Shown piece by piece: positions 33,101 to 44,080 of a stretch of 64,000 nt of DNA. The DNA lies in contig QXEO01000734.1 in assembly GCA_007115705.1 (NCBI GenBank), positions 496,001 to 560,000 on the forward strand, given 5' to 3'. Source of the stretch: Dactylis glomerata (taxonomy: Eukaryota > Streptophyta > Magnoliopsida > Poales > Poaceae). Numbering within the stretch: position 1 is the stretch's first letter; every line of letters starts with the position of its first letter. The position numbers were made by a program, and so were the translations under genes. The notes below the pieces were generated by a model. The model was not told the DNA's origin. It searched no databases and saw only the letters and a list, made by a program, of their open reading frames with translations.

Positions 33101-35689
33101 GGCACAATAGTATTTTGAGATAGCCCGCGAAGGCTAGCATATCACGTATATGAGTATATGTCAAACGGGAGATTGCCTATGATGGCATGAGATAGAATCA
33201 GGCCTATGCAGGCCAGCATATCAGTTTTTTGTGAATATGTGAGTTTGGGACTTTGGTATATTTTGTTGAAGCCTGTGCGCGACTCTGCGAGTCCCCCACA
33301 GCCTCGGGGGCTAATGTCGGGGATATAACCCCGGGTATACCAAAGTACCCCTTTGTTATGACTAATATATATATTGTATATGTTGTACTATGTGTGCAGG
33401 ATATTGGAAAGCATTTAACAGCAGCCTGGGCCGGATTAACCAAAGCCCAGGCCGGAATAAACTGCTCCCAAGCCGGAATATACTTAACCAGGCCGGCATA
33501 TCCCTTGCCAGGCCGGGATAAAGGTCTTAAACCGGCTGGGCCGGCGCTGCTATAACCCGGCTGGGCCGGATTACAGTGTTCCGGCCGGGCCAGGCTGGGA
33601 TCCCTGGCCCAGGCCGGATTATCTCTTTAGTAGGCCGGATTATTACTCCCCAAGGCCGAGATTCGTCCCCTCCGGCATACTTTGTTCATCCGGCATCGAC
33701 TCCACTGCTTGGTGCCAGTCCTGGGACGCCTCTGGGCTCGGACTGGCACATCCTTCATCATCATATGCTGGTCTTGGGACGCTCCTTAGCTCAGACCAGC
33801 ATGTCCCTCCTCTCCTAGATAAGACTGACATGGTGATCCTGAAGACAGACGCTAGAAGACGAAGGCAAGGACTCCAAGTACAGACATCGATGGGACTAGC
33901 CCATGACCGTGACGCATCGCACAGTACCAAGGGCGGTACCGTGCTGATGCAGGCTACAGTATGACAAGACCCCAGTAGTCATCTCAGCTACAGTATGTAT
34001 AGTGTATTGTGGGGCATCCCTTGTCCCCTGGGCTCCCTATATAAAGGGCACCAGGGGGATCGATCACCGGAAGCCTCCTTCGTAGGCTCATTCTCTCTCG
34101 CTCCATGGGAGCTCTCTAGCACTAGCTGTTTAGCTCCTGCCCAGTGCAGCCTCAGATAGGCAAGATACACAGCTCAAGGAGCACCATTGTAGCTCTCATG
34201 TGAAGCTCATATAGATCAGACATGCAGGAGTAGGGGTGTTACCTCCTCACGAGGGCCCCGAACCTGGGTAGCTCGATGTGTTAGCAGTGACTTCTGTGCT
34301 CGGTCTCTACCGAGCTTCCCCTCTCCCGGATCCGCCAGCGTACAGTCGGCCCCCATTTAAGCCATCCTATGGCATATGTTGTTTCACCACGACGACAGGC
34401 CGCGCCACCCCCTTGTGAGGCCGCGTGGCTCCACCTCTGACAGCCTCCTTTCGCCTACATATACCCCCTGACGAGAAAAACCTAAGGGCCCGATCAGTTT
34501 TCCAGAATACATCGCGATCCGCCGCCGCCGTCGACCCGAAGATCGGGAGGGTCCAGAAGCTCTTCCCGGCACCCTGCCGGAGAGGGGAATCGCCACCGGA
34601 GGTCTTCTTCATCGCCATGCTTGCCTCCGGAGCGATGAGTGAGTAGTCTACCTTGGACTATGGGTCCATAGCAGTAGCTAGATGGTTGTCTTCTCCACCA
34701 TGTGCTTCATGTTTAGATCTCATGAGCTGCCTTACATGATTGAGATCACCGTTATGTAATTCTATGATGTTGGTTTGTTGGGATCCGATGAATATTGGTG
34801 TTTATGATTAAGTTGCTGTACTGAATTATATCTTTTGTTATCTCTATGTTGTTTATGATCTTGCATGCTCTCCGTTGTTAGTAGCTATCTTGGCCGAGTA
34901 GTTGCTAGTGACTCCAAGAGGGGGTATTTATGCTCGATAGTGGGTTCATGTCTCTATTTCACCTGGGGGAGTGACAGAAACCTCTAAGGTGGTAGATGTG
35001 ATGTTGCTACTAGGGAGAAAACAACATTCATATGCTCAAGGGCATATGCTTTGTTTACATTACACACTTTGCTTAATGCAATTATCTGTTGTTCGCAACT
35101 TAATACTTCTAGGGTGTTCGGATGATATCCCCGTGGGTGGATTATTAGTCATAGATGCAGTTGGATTGCGGTCTATGTATTTTGTTGTAATGCCCAGAGT
35201 GAATCTCATAGTGATCTTCTTGACATATCACGTTATCTTTATTCTATCAATTGCCCAACTGTAATTTGTTTACCCAGCATGTTATTTTATCTATGGAGAG
35301 ACACCACTAGTGAACTGTGGACCCCGGTCCTATTTTAATCATATTGCAATCACCTGTTTACTTTTCCCGCACTGTTTACTTTACTCGCATATACTCTACT
35401 ATTTTCCACTCGATACACTCATAACCTTTGTTTCAAGCAAACCGGTGAGATTGACAACCTCATCGCAAGTTGGGAACAAAGTATTTGTCTGTGTGTGTGC
35501 AGGTTCCACAAACACCTTCAGTCGTCATCGTCTCCCTTCTCCTGTTCGATAAACCTTGGTTTCTTAACTGAGGGAAAACTTGCTGCTGCACTCATCATAC
35601 CTTCCTCTTGGGGTTCCCAACGGGCTGGTCATTCACCACGCACAAGGACTGTCTGTTGCCACATTCACCTGAAGCATCAGCCTCTTTTC

Positions 35690-35707
35690 TGGCGCCGTTG
35701 CCGGGGA
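35690..35707 (+). promoter_or_regulatory. Primer binding site of element A (tRNA-Asp type)
   Basis: TGGCGCCGTTGCCGGGGA lies 10 bp after the 5' LTR end. It is complementary to the 3' end of plant tRNA-Asp(GUC) as I know it. The same site occurs in element B at 57970-57987. Confidence 0.85.
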
Positions 35708-35878
35708 AGGAAGAGAAGACTTCTGCGAGGGGAGTTCTTCGCACACACATTCTTTACTTTGTTATTTTGTTTTGCTTTACTTTATTTTATTTTATCTGCA
35801 TCGCTTTTTATATCAAAAACCCAAAAAATTAGAATCCTTGGTAGTCGTTTTTACTTATCTGCTTTTAGTTTTGTTACA

Positions 35879-36574
35879 ATGAGTAATCCTGAAGTAGAAG
35901 TTCGTAGTTTCAAGCAACAAGGGGGTGAAAGTTTAAAAGATGCTTGGTACCGTATTAACAATGCTCATCATAGGTGCACCAAAGAGCACTCCACCACGAT
36001 CCTCCTTAGAAATTTTTATGTTGGTATATCTAGCTGGAATAGGTATGTTCTTGATACTCTTACAGGAGGTAATTTTCTGGGTACTCCCGCGGGAGAAGCA
36101 TGCACTATAATTGAAAGTTTAGTGGGAGTGCCACCTATTCATGTTGCTAAAACTGAGACCACCTTGGAAGAGGTGGTAGAAAAGCTCAGCTCCTTAGAAA
36201 AAAGTTTGCCAAGTATCCTACAAAATGCTAGCCGCGATAGTGAATTAATAGAAAATATTGGTAAGAGAATTACCATTTTAGAGGCTAGCACTACTCATGA
36301 CAATCAAAACTTGAGGATTGGTAAACTATAGGAGTCTATGGAAACTCTTAGTTTAATCTTCTCTTCTCTTAAATTTAAGAAGGAGAAAGTGTTTGTTGGA
36401 AAAGAGCAAAAATTTATGTATGTTCCCAAGGTTTCTGCGCTTAAATCTCAACATGTTCTTAAGATTGGTAAGACTCTTAGCTCCACTAAGGGTAACTTGC
36501 AGGTTGAATCATCTTCGGGAACCTTTAAAGAGCCTACTGAGGTAACTAGCACTTCATCTATTGATAATACTTGA
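35879..36574 (+). pseudogene. Gag-like ORF of element A, one in-frame stop
   Basis: ATG at 35879 opens MSNPEVEVRSFKQQ, then ESLKDAWYRINNAHHRC, LLRNFYVGISSWNRY and ACTIIESLVGVPPIH, which resembles the capsid region of plant Gypsy gag. The second half is Leu/Glu-rich with coiled-coil character. TAG at 36329-36331 interrupts it and the same frame continues to TGA at 36572. No zinc knuckle and no protease follow, so it is a shortened gag. Confidence 0.65.
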
Positions 36575-39152
36575 TTCGCAATTTTCTGCGCCTAGCTCAA
36601 AGGCGTTAAAGAAAAGCACTCTTGGGAGATAACCCATTGTTTACTTTTCAGTACTTTTTCTTTTTCTTGAGTCTTGGAAGTCATTACTACTGTAATGACC
36701 GCTCCTTATCTTGTTTATTTCGTTTTTGTGCCAAGAGAAGCCTCTAATTTGAGTGAGGTAAAGATTTGGGGTTATTGCTGTCCTGAAACTGTTTTCGGTG
36801 CTGCACCGTAAAAATTCGTGAAAATTCTCTGTATATCTTTTGGACCTGCGATTTCTTGTGCTTATGCCCCAGGTTATATCCAAACTTTTCTTAGTTGAAC
36901 ACTTTTTGATTTGAGCAACAGAAAATCCCTCAAAAATTCATCCATTATCAGCTGTCCAGTTTTGACAGATTTCTGCCAATATTTGTTTTTGCCACTTTAT
37001 CGCTTTCTTTTGAGTTCTTTTTTATCATGGAACTCTTGTGGAAGTTGCTACAGTAGTATATACTTTATATGTGGTGGTTTTTGGTTGAAACCTGAAGCTA
37101 AAAGAGGTTGAATATATTTTATGCTTACACTAATGTTGCTAATAGAATTGTGTTTAGTTTTGTATGAAGGAAGTTTTCAAGTGTAGGGATTGGAGAATGA
37201 TGAGATGAGTTGAAGAATGGACAAAAGCTCAAGCTTGGGGATGCCCCTGCATCACCCCAAGAAATATCCAAGAAGTACAAGCGTCAAAGCTTGGGGATGC
37301 CCCCGAGGCACCCCTTCTTCATCGGCAAAAATCAGGTCACCTTTCAAAACACTATATTTTTATTGCTTCATGCACTATGTGTTTTTCTTGGAGCGTCAGT
37401 TGTTTTAGTTGTCTTAGTTTGGTTAGTTTGTTTGTTTGCTGCAATAAATGGTTGGACCCCAACAAATTTCCTTTGGAGAAGTTGACTCGTTTTCATTTGC
37501 AAAGAATGCTCTAGTTTTCACTCTTATAAATCGAGCATTCTAGTTTTTCTGCTACTGCTTTTGGTTTTCGTTTTCGCCTTGATATGCGTTCAGATCTTGT
37601 CATATCTTTTCATCAAGGTGTATTTTTTCCTCTGATCTTTATTGGTTTTCATCAAAAGAGGTGTTTATAAAAATTTCAAATGGTGTTGGAAAAGAGAAAA
37701 AGCTTTGTGCAAAATAGTGGTACAAGAAGGAGCTCGTGTAGACTGCGGCTTAGGCTTTTTTTCATGTCATGCTTGATGTATTTTTGATAGTATGCTTAGT
37801 GGTTTTGCTGTAGCATGACTTGTCTCAAATAACTGAGATTGCTTAATGAGCCTTTGAAAAAAATCATGCGTTGTTTTTATTGTATGGAAGCATTATTTTG
37901 GTTTTCTCCTTGATGCTTTATTTGGGTTGACTTGGCGCATGCTCACACATGTTAGACTCTTCCAAAGTCGCCATTAGCCTTCATGATCATTTAGTTTTTG
38001 ACTTTTGATGCCATCGTATGCTTCTTTTAATGTCGCTTTGTCGCTTTGCATGATTATGGCCATTATTGCTCTCTTAGTTGGTCGCTCCCAGTCTTTTGCT
38101 AGCCCTCACCTTGTACTGAGTATGAGCTCTACTCGTGCATCCAACTCCTAAAAGCCAAGTTTTCCATTGTGTCCACTATAAATTCCTATGCATGGTATTT
38201 GTAAGCCATTCCAAAGTAAAATTTTCGTGTGCTACCTTTCAAAAACCTTCAAAATACTTCTCGTTTTGTGACACTGTTTTCAGCTCATGGGGACGTAGTG
38301 GTAGGATTTGCTATCTTCCATATTGTTTATTCCAAAAAGAAAAAAAAAGGAAAAAAGAAAGAAAAAAGGCACTCCTCCAAAGAATGTGAATGTTGGTGGG
38401 CACCCGATGGAATCGGTTAGCCATGGTATGTGAAAGGAAAGGTGGGGAGGAGTGCCAAGTTTTATAAAAAGAGCACGAAGTGCCAATCTCTCTCTCAAAA
38501 ACTTGCTTTATTTTTGTATGGAAGATAGTAAGAACCCCATTGCCAGTCGTTGACAAAGACAACCACCTCTCAAAATCAATCTTTCTCTCTGTTTTACAAA
38601 TGAAAAGCTCTAGCACATGTTTAAATCACTGCTTCCCTCTGCGAAGGGCCTTTCTTTTACTTTTATGTTGAGTCACCACCTTCTTTCTTTATGCACCATT
38701 AAGAGAGCATAGTTGTCATTCTTAGTGTGATATGCATTGTCCCAAGGTTCATTGATTGACTCATATTGTTGGTTTCACTTGTTCTTAAATTACTTGTATC
38801 TAGTCGCCCTCTTAAACTTTGAGGTGTCCTATGCATTTATATTTTGCTCTCTTTGAAGGACAAGCTGAAAACCATTTGTATGTTTTTCCTTATGATTTGA
38901 ACACACGTTTGACTTTCATTGTTTCATTATCATGATCTTTTGTTTGTGTTCATTTGCATGTTTACAACATGGTTGCTAAGTTCTTATTGTCATGATTATA
39001 TCTTTCATGCCGATGTTTTAAGTTCTATTGATCCCAGCTCATCAATGCTTACATATATGATCAAGATTGTGTAGGTGCATGTCACCTCAAAAATTATTCT
39101 TTGTTATCACTTACCTACTCGAGGACGAGCAGGAGTTAAGCTTGGGGATGCT
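36575..39152 (+). other. Non-coding interior of element A up to the polypurine tract
   Basis: 2.6 kb with no pol gene. AAGCTTGGGGATGC occurs twice inside (37231-37244 and 37287-37300) and again as the purine-rich tract next to the 3' LTR (39138-39151). A short A-rich tract lies at about 38335-38375. Most of this stretch aligns by eye with 58753-61661 of element B, except 38157-38620, which is unrelated to the corresponding 60320-61130. Confidence 0.7.
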
Positions 39153-40747
39153 TGATACGTCTCAAACGTATCTATAATTTTTGATGCTCCATGCTTTGTT
39201 TTACACCATTTGCCTATTGTTTCGTTACACTTAGTGGCATTTTTATACATTTTCCGGAACTAACCTATTAACGAAGTGCCACAGTGCCAGTTTCCTGTTT
39301 TCTGCTGTTTTTGTGTTTCAGAAGTGATACACAGGAAATATTCTCGGAATTGGACGAAACAAGTTCCTGAAGTCATATTTCACCGGGGAGCTCCCAAACA
39401 TCCGAAGACCTGACGGAGGGGGGCCACGTGGCCCCCACACACAGGGGCGGCGTGGCCTGGCCCCTGGCCGCGCCACCCCCTTGTGAGGCCGCGTGGCTCC
39501 ACCTCTGACAGCCTCCTTTCGCCTACATATACCCCCTGACGAGAAAAACCTAAGGGCCCGATCAGTTTTCCAGAATACATCGCGATCCGCCGCCGCCGTC
39601 GACCCGAAGATCGGGAGGGTCCAGAAGCTCTTCCCGGCACCCTGCCGGAGAGGGGAATCGCCACCGGAGGTCTTCTTCATCGCCATGCTTGCCTCCAGAG
39701 CGATGAGTGAGTAGTCTACCTTGGACTATGGGTCCATAGCAGTAGCTAGATGGTTGTCTTCTCCACCATGTGCTTCATGTTTAGATCTCATGAGCTGCCT
39801 TACATGATTGAGATCACCGTTATGTAATTCTATGATGTTGGTTTGTTGGGATCCGATGAATATTGGTGTTTATGATTAAGTTGCTGTACTGAATTATATC
39901 TTTTGTTATCTCTATGTTGTTTATGATCTTGCATGCTCTCCGTTGTTAGTAGCTATCTTGGCCGAGTAGTTGCTAGTGACTCCAAGAGGGGGTATTTATG
40001 CTCGATAGTGGGTTCATGTCTCTATTTCACCTGGGGGAGTGACAGAAACCTCTAAGGTGGTAGATGTGCTGTTGCTACTAGGGAGAAAACAACATTCATA
40101 TGCTCAAGGGCATATGCTTTGTTTACATTACACACTTTGCTTAATGCAATTATCTGTTGTTCGCAACTTAATACTTCTAGGGTGTTCGGATGATATCCCC
40201 GGGGGTGGATTATTAGTCATAGATGCAGTTGGATGGCGGTCTATGTATTTTGTTGTAATGCCCAGAGTGAATCTCATAGTGATCTTCTTGACATATCACG
40301 TTATCTTTATTCTATCAATTGCCCAACTGTAATTTGTTTACCCAGCATGTTATTTTATCTATGGAGAGACACCACTAGTGAACTGTGGACCCCGGTCCTA
40401 TTTTAATCATATTGCAATCACCTGTTTACTTTTCCCGCACTGTTTACTTTACTCGCATATACTCTACTGTTTTCCACTCGATACACTCATAACCTTTGTT
40501 TCAAGCAAACCGGTGAGATTGACAACCTCATCGCAAGTTGGGAACAAAGTATTTGTCTGTGTGTGTGCAGGTTCCACAAACACCTTCAGTCGTCATCGTC
40601 TCCCTTCTCCTGTTCGATAAACCTTGGTTTCTTAACTGAGGGAAAACTTGCTGCTGCACTCATCATACCTTCCTCTTGGGGTTCCCAACGGGCTGGTCAT
40701 TCACCACGCACAAGGACTGTCTGTTGCCACATTCACCTGAAGCATCA
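39153..40747 (+). mobile_element. 3' LTR of element A, 1595 bp
   Basis: It starts TGATACG right after AAGCTTGGGGATGCT and ends GAAGCATCA before the TSD TGCTC. It is complete and uninterrupted, so it is the best reference copy of this LTR in the window. A 97-codon open frame in it recurs in other LTR copies and is not evidence of a gene. Confidence 0.92.
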
Positions 40748-41607
40748 TGCTCCCAGGGGTTCAGCAATTCGTTTCTTCTCTTCAACTAATTTCCCTGTTC
40801 TCTCATCATAGACAGCTCCATGGGCAAGTGCCCAATTTCTTGACCTTCTGGGCCATTGTTCTGTTTCTGGTTCGATGCCCTTTTCTCGTAGGGCGGCCTC
40901 TTGCATATCCCACTTAGGCTCGGCCCTTTTGTAGCCACCTGGACCCAACTTATGGTGATATTTCTTTTTCGCGGCATTTGCCTGATTTTTTTGACTCCTT
41001 AGCTTACCCAGCTCTGACTCCTTGTACTCCACAAATGCGTTCCAGTGGTCCCGCAGGAACTCATTGGGGCCAGTAAATTCTGGAGCTTCTCGATCGGCGT
41101 TGACATAGGCGTTCCATAACCTCTTCTTGTGGTTATTGAACTGTGCAGCCATCTTCTTGAGAGCCCACTCCCTGACTTTCTCCTTCTGTTTCTCTGCTTC
41201 TTCCAGGGACTCGGTGACCGGCAGATTGAAATGTGGAATGAGGGAATCCCAAAGTCTGTCTTTCAAGACCTTGGTGACATAATTGACTGCTGCACCCTCT
41301 TCTGGCTCTGGCTGTGCTGGCTCTCCCTTTGCCGCCTTGGGCTTATACCAATACTGAATGCTTATCGGCACCATGTCCCTGACAAGACATCCACATTGAG
41401 TAGTGAACGCACTTGGGACACTCTTGGGTTCCAACGGTTCGCCTTCACTTGAGAGACGCCCAATCGTGTAATGCTGATTTGATGCCAGCCGTTTGGCCGG
41501 GCCTCGCTTCTTTCTAGAAGATTCAGAGGTCTAAAATAAGAAAACACTCGTTAATATATATACCACATAATGCATCGTCATCTACTGATTCATGAATAGA
41601 GCTAGTC

Positions 41608-41609
<2 letters not shown>

Positions 41610-41660
<51 letters not shown>
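41610..41660. repeat. (AT)n microsatellite
   Basis: About 50 bp of pure AT dinucleotides at the start of the first ORF2 intron of CACTA 2, immediately after the exon donor on the minus strand. Confidence 0.95.
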
Positions 41661-41662
<2 letters not shown>

Positions 41663-42000
41663 CGCCGGACCGTTTTATTAAGTCACGTCCAGTCCCTTGT
41701 GAGCCGTCCTCGCAATCATCATTTTCCGATTCATGCGGCTGCTCCTCCTCCATTCCGTCACCCGACTCGTTCAAAAATTCCGAGCCGTCTCCTTCTGCAC
41801 GGGTGGTACCCTCTCCTTGTGCACGGGTGCTACCCTCTCCTATAATTTTCAATATCTCTTCTTCACCTTCTCTTCCGGCGCCGAAATCCATAACTGAAAT
41901 CCATAACATAGATCAACAACATTACTCCATATTTTTATTTCTATTATTGCTAACAATATTACTAACAATATTTCTAACAATAATAGTAATAGCAAAAAAT

Positions 42001-42560
42001 CTAACATAATAATAATACTAATAGTATTTTACTAACTTAATAATAATAATAGCATAAAATCTAACATAATAATAATACTAATAACATTTTACTAACTTAA
42101 TAATAATAATAGCATAAAATCTAACATAATAATAATACTAATAGCATTTTACTAACTTAATAATAATAATAGCATAAAATCTACCATAATAATAATACTA
42201 ATAGCACTTTACTAACTTAATAATAATAATAGCATAAAATCTAACATAATAATAATACTAATAACATTTTACTAACTTAATAATAATAATAGCATAAAAT
42301 CTAACATAATAATAATACTAATAGCATTTTACTAACTTAATAATAATAGCATAAAATCTAACATAATAATAATACTAATAACATTTTACTAACTTAATAA
42401 TAATAGCATAAAATCTAACATAATAATAATACTAATAGCATTTTACTAACTTAATAATAGTAATAGCATAAAATCTAACATAATAATAATACTAATAGCA
42501 TTTTACTAACTTAATAATAGTAATAGCATAAAATCTAACATAATAATAATAATACTAATA
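42001..42560. repeat. 60 bp tandem repeat, about nine copies
   Basis: The unit contains CTAACATAATAATAATACTA and ACTTAATAATAATAATAGCA; early copies are exactly 60 bp and later copies lose 3-6 bp. It lies between ORF2 and the GC island of CACTA 2. AT-rich degenerate TTTTACTAACTA words follow to about 42720. Confidence 0.93.
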
Positions 42561-42744
42561 GCATTTTTCTAACTATATTTTAATAACTACATTTTACTAA
42601 CTATATTTTACTAACTATATTTTTACTAACAATATATTTTACTAACTACATTTTACTAACTATATTTTTACTAACTATATTTTACTAACTACATTTCTCT
42701 AACATAAAATCTAACTATTTTTCTGGAAAAAAAAACTTTTTTTT

Positions 42745-43080
42745 GCAGGTGCCGGCGCCGGCGGTGTGGTACGGCGCTTACCTGCGCGTGCGGGGGCGGT
42801 GTCGGGTGGCGGTGCGGCAGCGCAGCGGCGCTCCGGCGGCGGTGCGGCGGCTCGGCGGTGCGGCGGCGCGGCGGCGCGGGAGCGTCGGGGGCGCGCGGCG
42901 GTCTCGGGCGCGCGCGCGGGGGCGGCCTCGGGCGGCGCGGCGGCACGCTAGGGCATCGGGGCGGCGCGGCGGCGCGTCGGTGGCGGCGGCGGCTGCTCGA
43001 GAATCCGTCGGACCGCAACGATCCGCGATGTCTACTCCTCCGCGCGAGCAAAAACCGCTAAGTGTTGAACCAGTGGGGAA
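42745..43080. promoter_or_regulatory. GC island between ORF1 and ORF2 of CACTA 2
   Basis: A sharp change from AT-rich repeats to a CG/GCG-rich block of about 330 bp (GCGGCGGTGCGGCGGC-like). Long open frames in several phases are due to base composition. On the minus strand it lies just downstream of the internal AGTCCCGGTT array and upstream of ORF2, where an ORF2 promoter and leader would be expected. Confidence 0.5.
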
Positions 43081-43109
43081 GAAGAGGGGGCGGCAGCGCT
43101 TTACATACC

Positions 43110-43320
43110 CCCTCCCTTTAGTCCCGGTTGGTGGCTTCAACCGGGACTAAAGGGGGGTCTTTAGTCCCGGTTGAAGCCACCAACCGGGACTAAAGGGTCT
43201 TTAGTCCCGGTTGGTGGCTTCAACCGGGACTAAAGACTTTTGGCCGGCAGTTACCAGTTTCGCGCTGAGCCACAGACCTTTAGTCCCGGTTGGTATTACC
43301 AACCGGGACTAAAGGTGTAA
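43110..43320. repeat. Internal AGTCCCGGTT subterminal-type inverted repeat array of CACTA 2
   Basis: Eight alternating copies of TTTAGTCCCGGTTGGT and its inverse form four strong hairpins. The same words fill both element ends, yet this array lies between transposase and ORF2, next to the GC island. Confidence 0.93.
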
Positions 43321-43411
43321 TAAATGCGCGCCAATGCTGTATGTTTTTCCAGATTTCATTTGAATATGAATTTTGAAATTCAATTTGAATAACTTCTATA
43401 TATTTTAGAAT

Positions 43412-43985
43412 TTGATAAAACTTTGAATATGAAAAGTGATTGAAATTGAATAAGTAATTCAAAAATATTTTCTATTTTCAAAATCAATTATTCTAACTAT
43501 TTAAACAATTAACTATTTTGCCATTTTCAATTAAAACAATATTGATTAAAATTCTTTTTGCATATTTTAGAATTTGATAATACTTTGAATATGAAAGGTG
43601 ATTGAAATTGAATAACTAATTCAAAAATATTTTCTATTTTCAAAATCAATTATTCTAACTATTTAAACAATTAACTATTTTGCCATTTTCAATTAAAACA
43701 ATATTGATTAAAATTCTTTTTGCATATTTTAGAATTTGATAATACTTTGAATATGAAAGGTGATTGAAATTGAATAAGTAATTCAAAAATATTTTCTATT
43801 TTCAAAATCAATTATTCTAACTATTTAAACAATTAACTATTTTGCCATTTTCAATTAAAACAATATTGATTAAAATTCTTTTTGCATATTTTAGAATTTG
43901 ATAACACTTTGAATATGAAAGGTGATTGAAATTGAATAACTAATTCAAAAATATTTTCTATTTTCAAAATCAATTATTCTAACTT
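43412..43985. repeat. 162 bp tandem repeat, about 3.5 copies
   Basis: TTGATAA..CTTTGAATATGAAA blocks start at 43412, 43574, 43736 and 43898, exactly 162 bp apart. AT-rich, no coding signal; it lies in the 3' region of the transposase gene on the minus strand. Confidence 0.95.
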
Positions 43986-44080
43986 GGAATATAAAAAGTG
44001 TTCGAATTTGAATAACTAACCCAAAATCATATATTTACATCAAAGTTTAATACATTATTACACATCACCAACATCCCCAT

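Larger units (their letters stand above)
29390..34397 (+). mobile_element. Non-autonomous LTR element nested in the 5' LTR of element A, TSD GGCCG
   Basis: 5' LTR 29390-30472 and 3' LTR 33315-34397, each 1083 bp (TGTCGGGG..ACGACGACA), differing by eye at about two sites. GGCCG duplications lie at 29385-29389 and 34398-34402. A primer-binding-like TGGCGCCCACCGTGGGGC begins at 30475; I do not assign the tRNA. A G-rich CCTCGGGGGCTAA precedes the 3' LTR. The 2.8 kb interior has no gag or pol; it is made largely of short repeats around the word GGCATAT/ATATGCC. The LTR identity makes it the youngest insertion here. Confidence 0.9.
29072..40747 (+). mobile_element. LTR element A, non-autonomous Gypsy-type, TSD TGCTC
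   Basis: 5' LTR 29072-29389 plus 34403-35679 (1595 bp without the nested element), internal 35680-39152, 3' LTR 39153-40747 (1595 bp). TGCTC duplications lie at 29067-29071 and 40748-40752. LTRs open with a GATACG..CGTATC hairpin. By eye the two LTRs differ at about 7 sites. The interior has a gag-like ORF but no protease, reverse transcriptase or integrase, so it relies on a partner. The name may be Sabrina-like (Athila clade), from memory only. Confidence 0.88.
24778..41891 (-). pseudogene. CACTA 2 ORF2, multi-exon, C48-peptidase-like, split by two insertions and carrying stops and frameshifts
   Basis: Minus-strand exons: 41891-41661 (start MDFGAGREGEEE), 41530 through a break at 40748, 29071-28859, then 27200 downward to about 25806, and 25721-25548, 25449-25339, 25259-25190, 25084-24992, 24903-24778 (TAG). 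Removing element A and the solo LTR with one copy of each duplication leaves the frame continuous at both joints. The N-terminal half is basic with a domain around WKRF-like and WALAHG motifs; the middle is coiled-coil and Pro-rich. The C-terminal exons form a Ulp1/C48-type domain with HWILLKIEPDYG, IFDSMN and TNLCAYYTCENLR, so His, Asp and Cys are all present. Damage: frameshifts near 27150 and 26312, TAG at 26198-26200, and TAG at 25019-25021. Confidence 0.75.

Noticed and set aside
39153..40747. 97-codon frame (MTETSKVVDV) present in several LTR copies
   Set aside because: The copies are the same LTR sequence repeated. Conservation is due to recent common origin, not selection on a protein.
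42743..43150. Ala/Arg/Gly-rich frames of 120-135 residues
   Set aside because: Produced by CGG/GCG-rich composition of the GC island; open in most frames on both strands.
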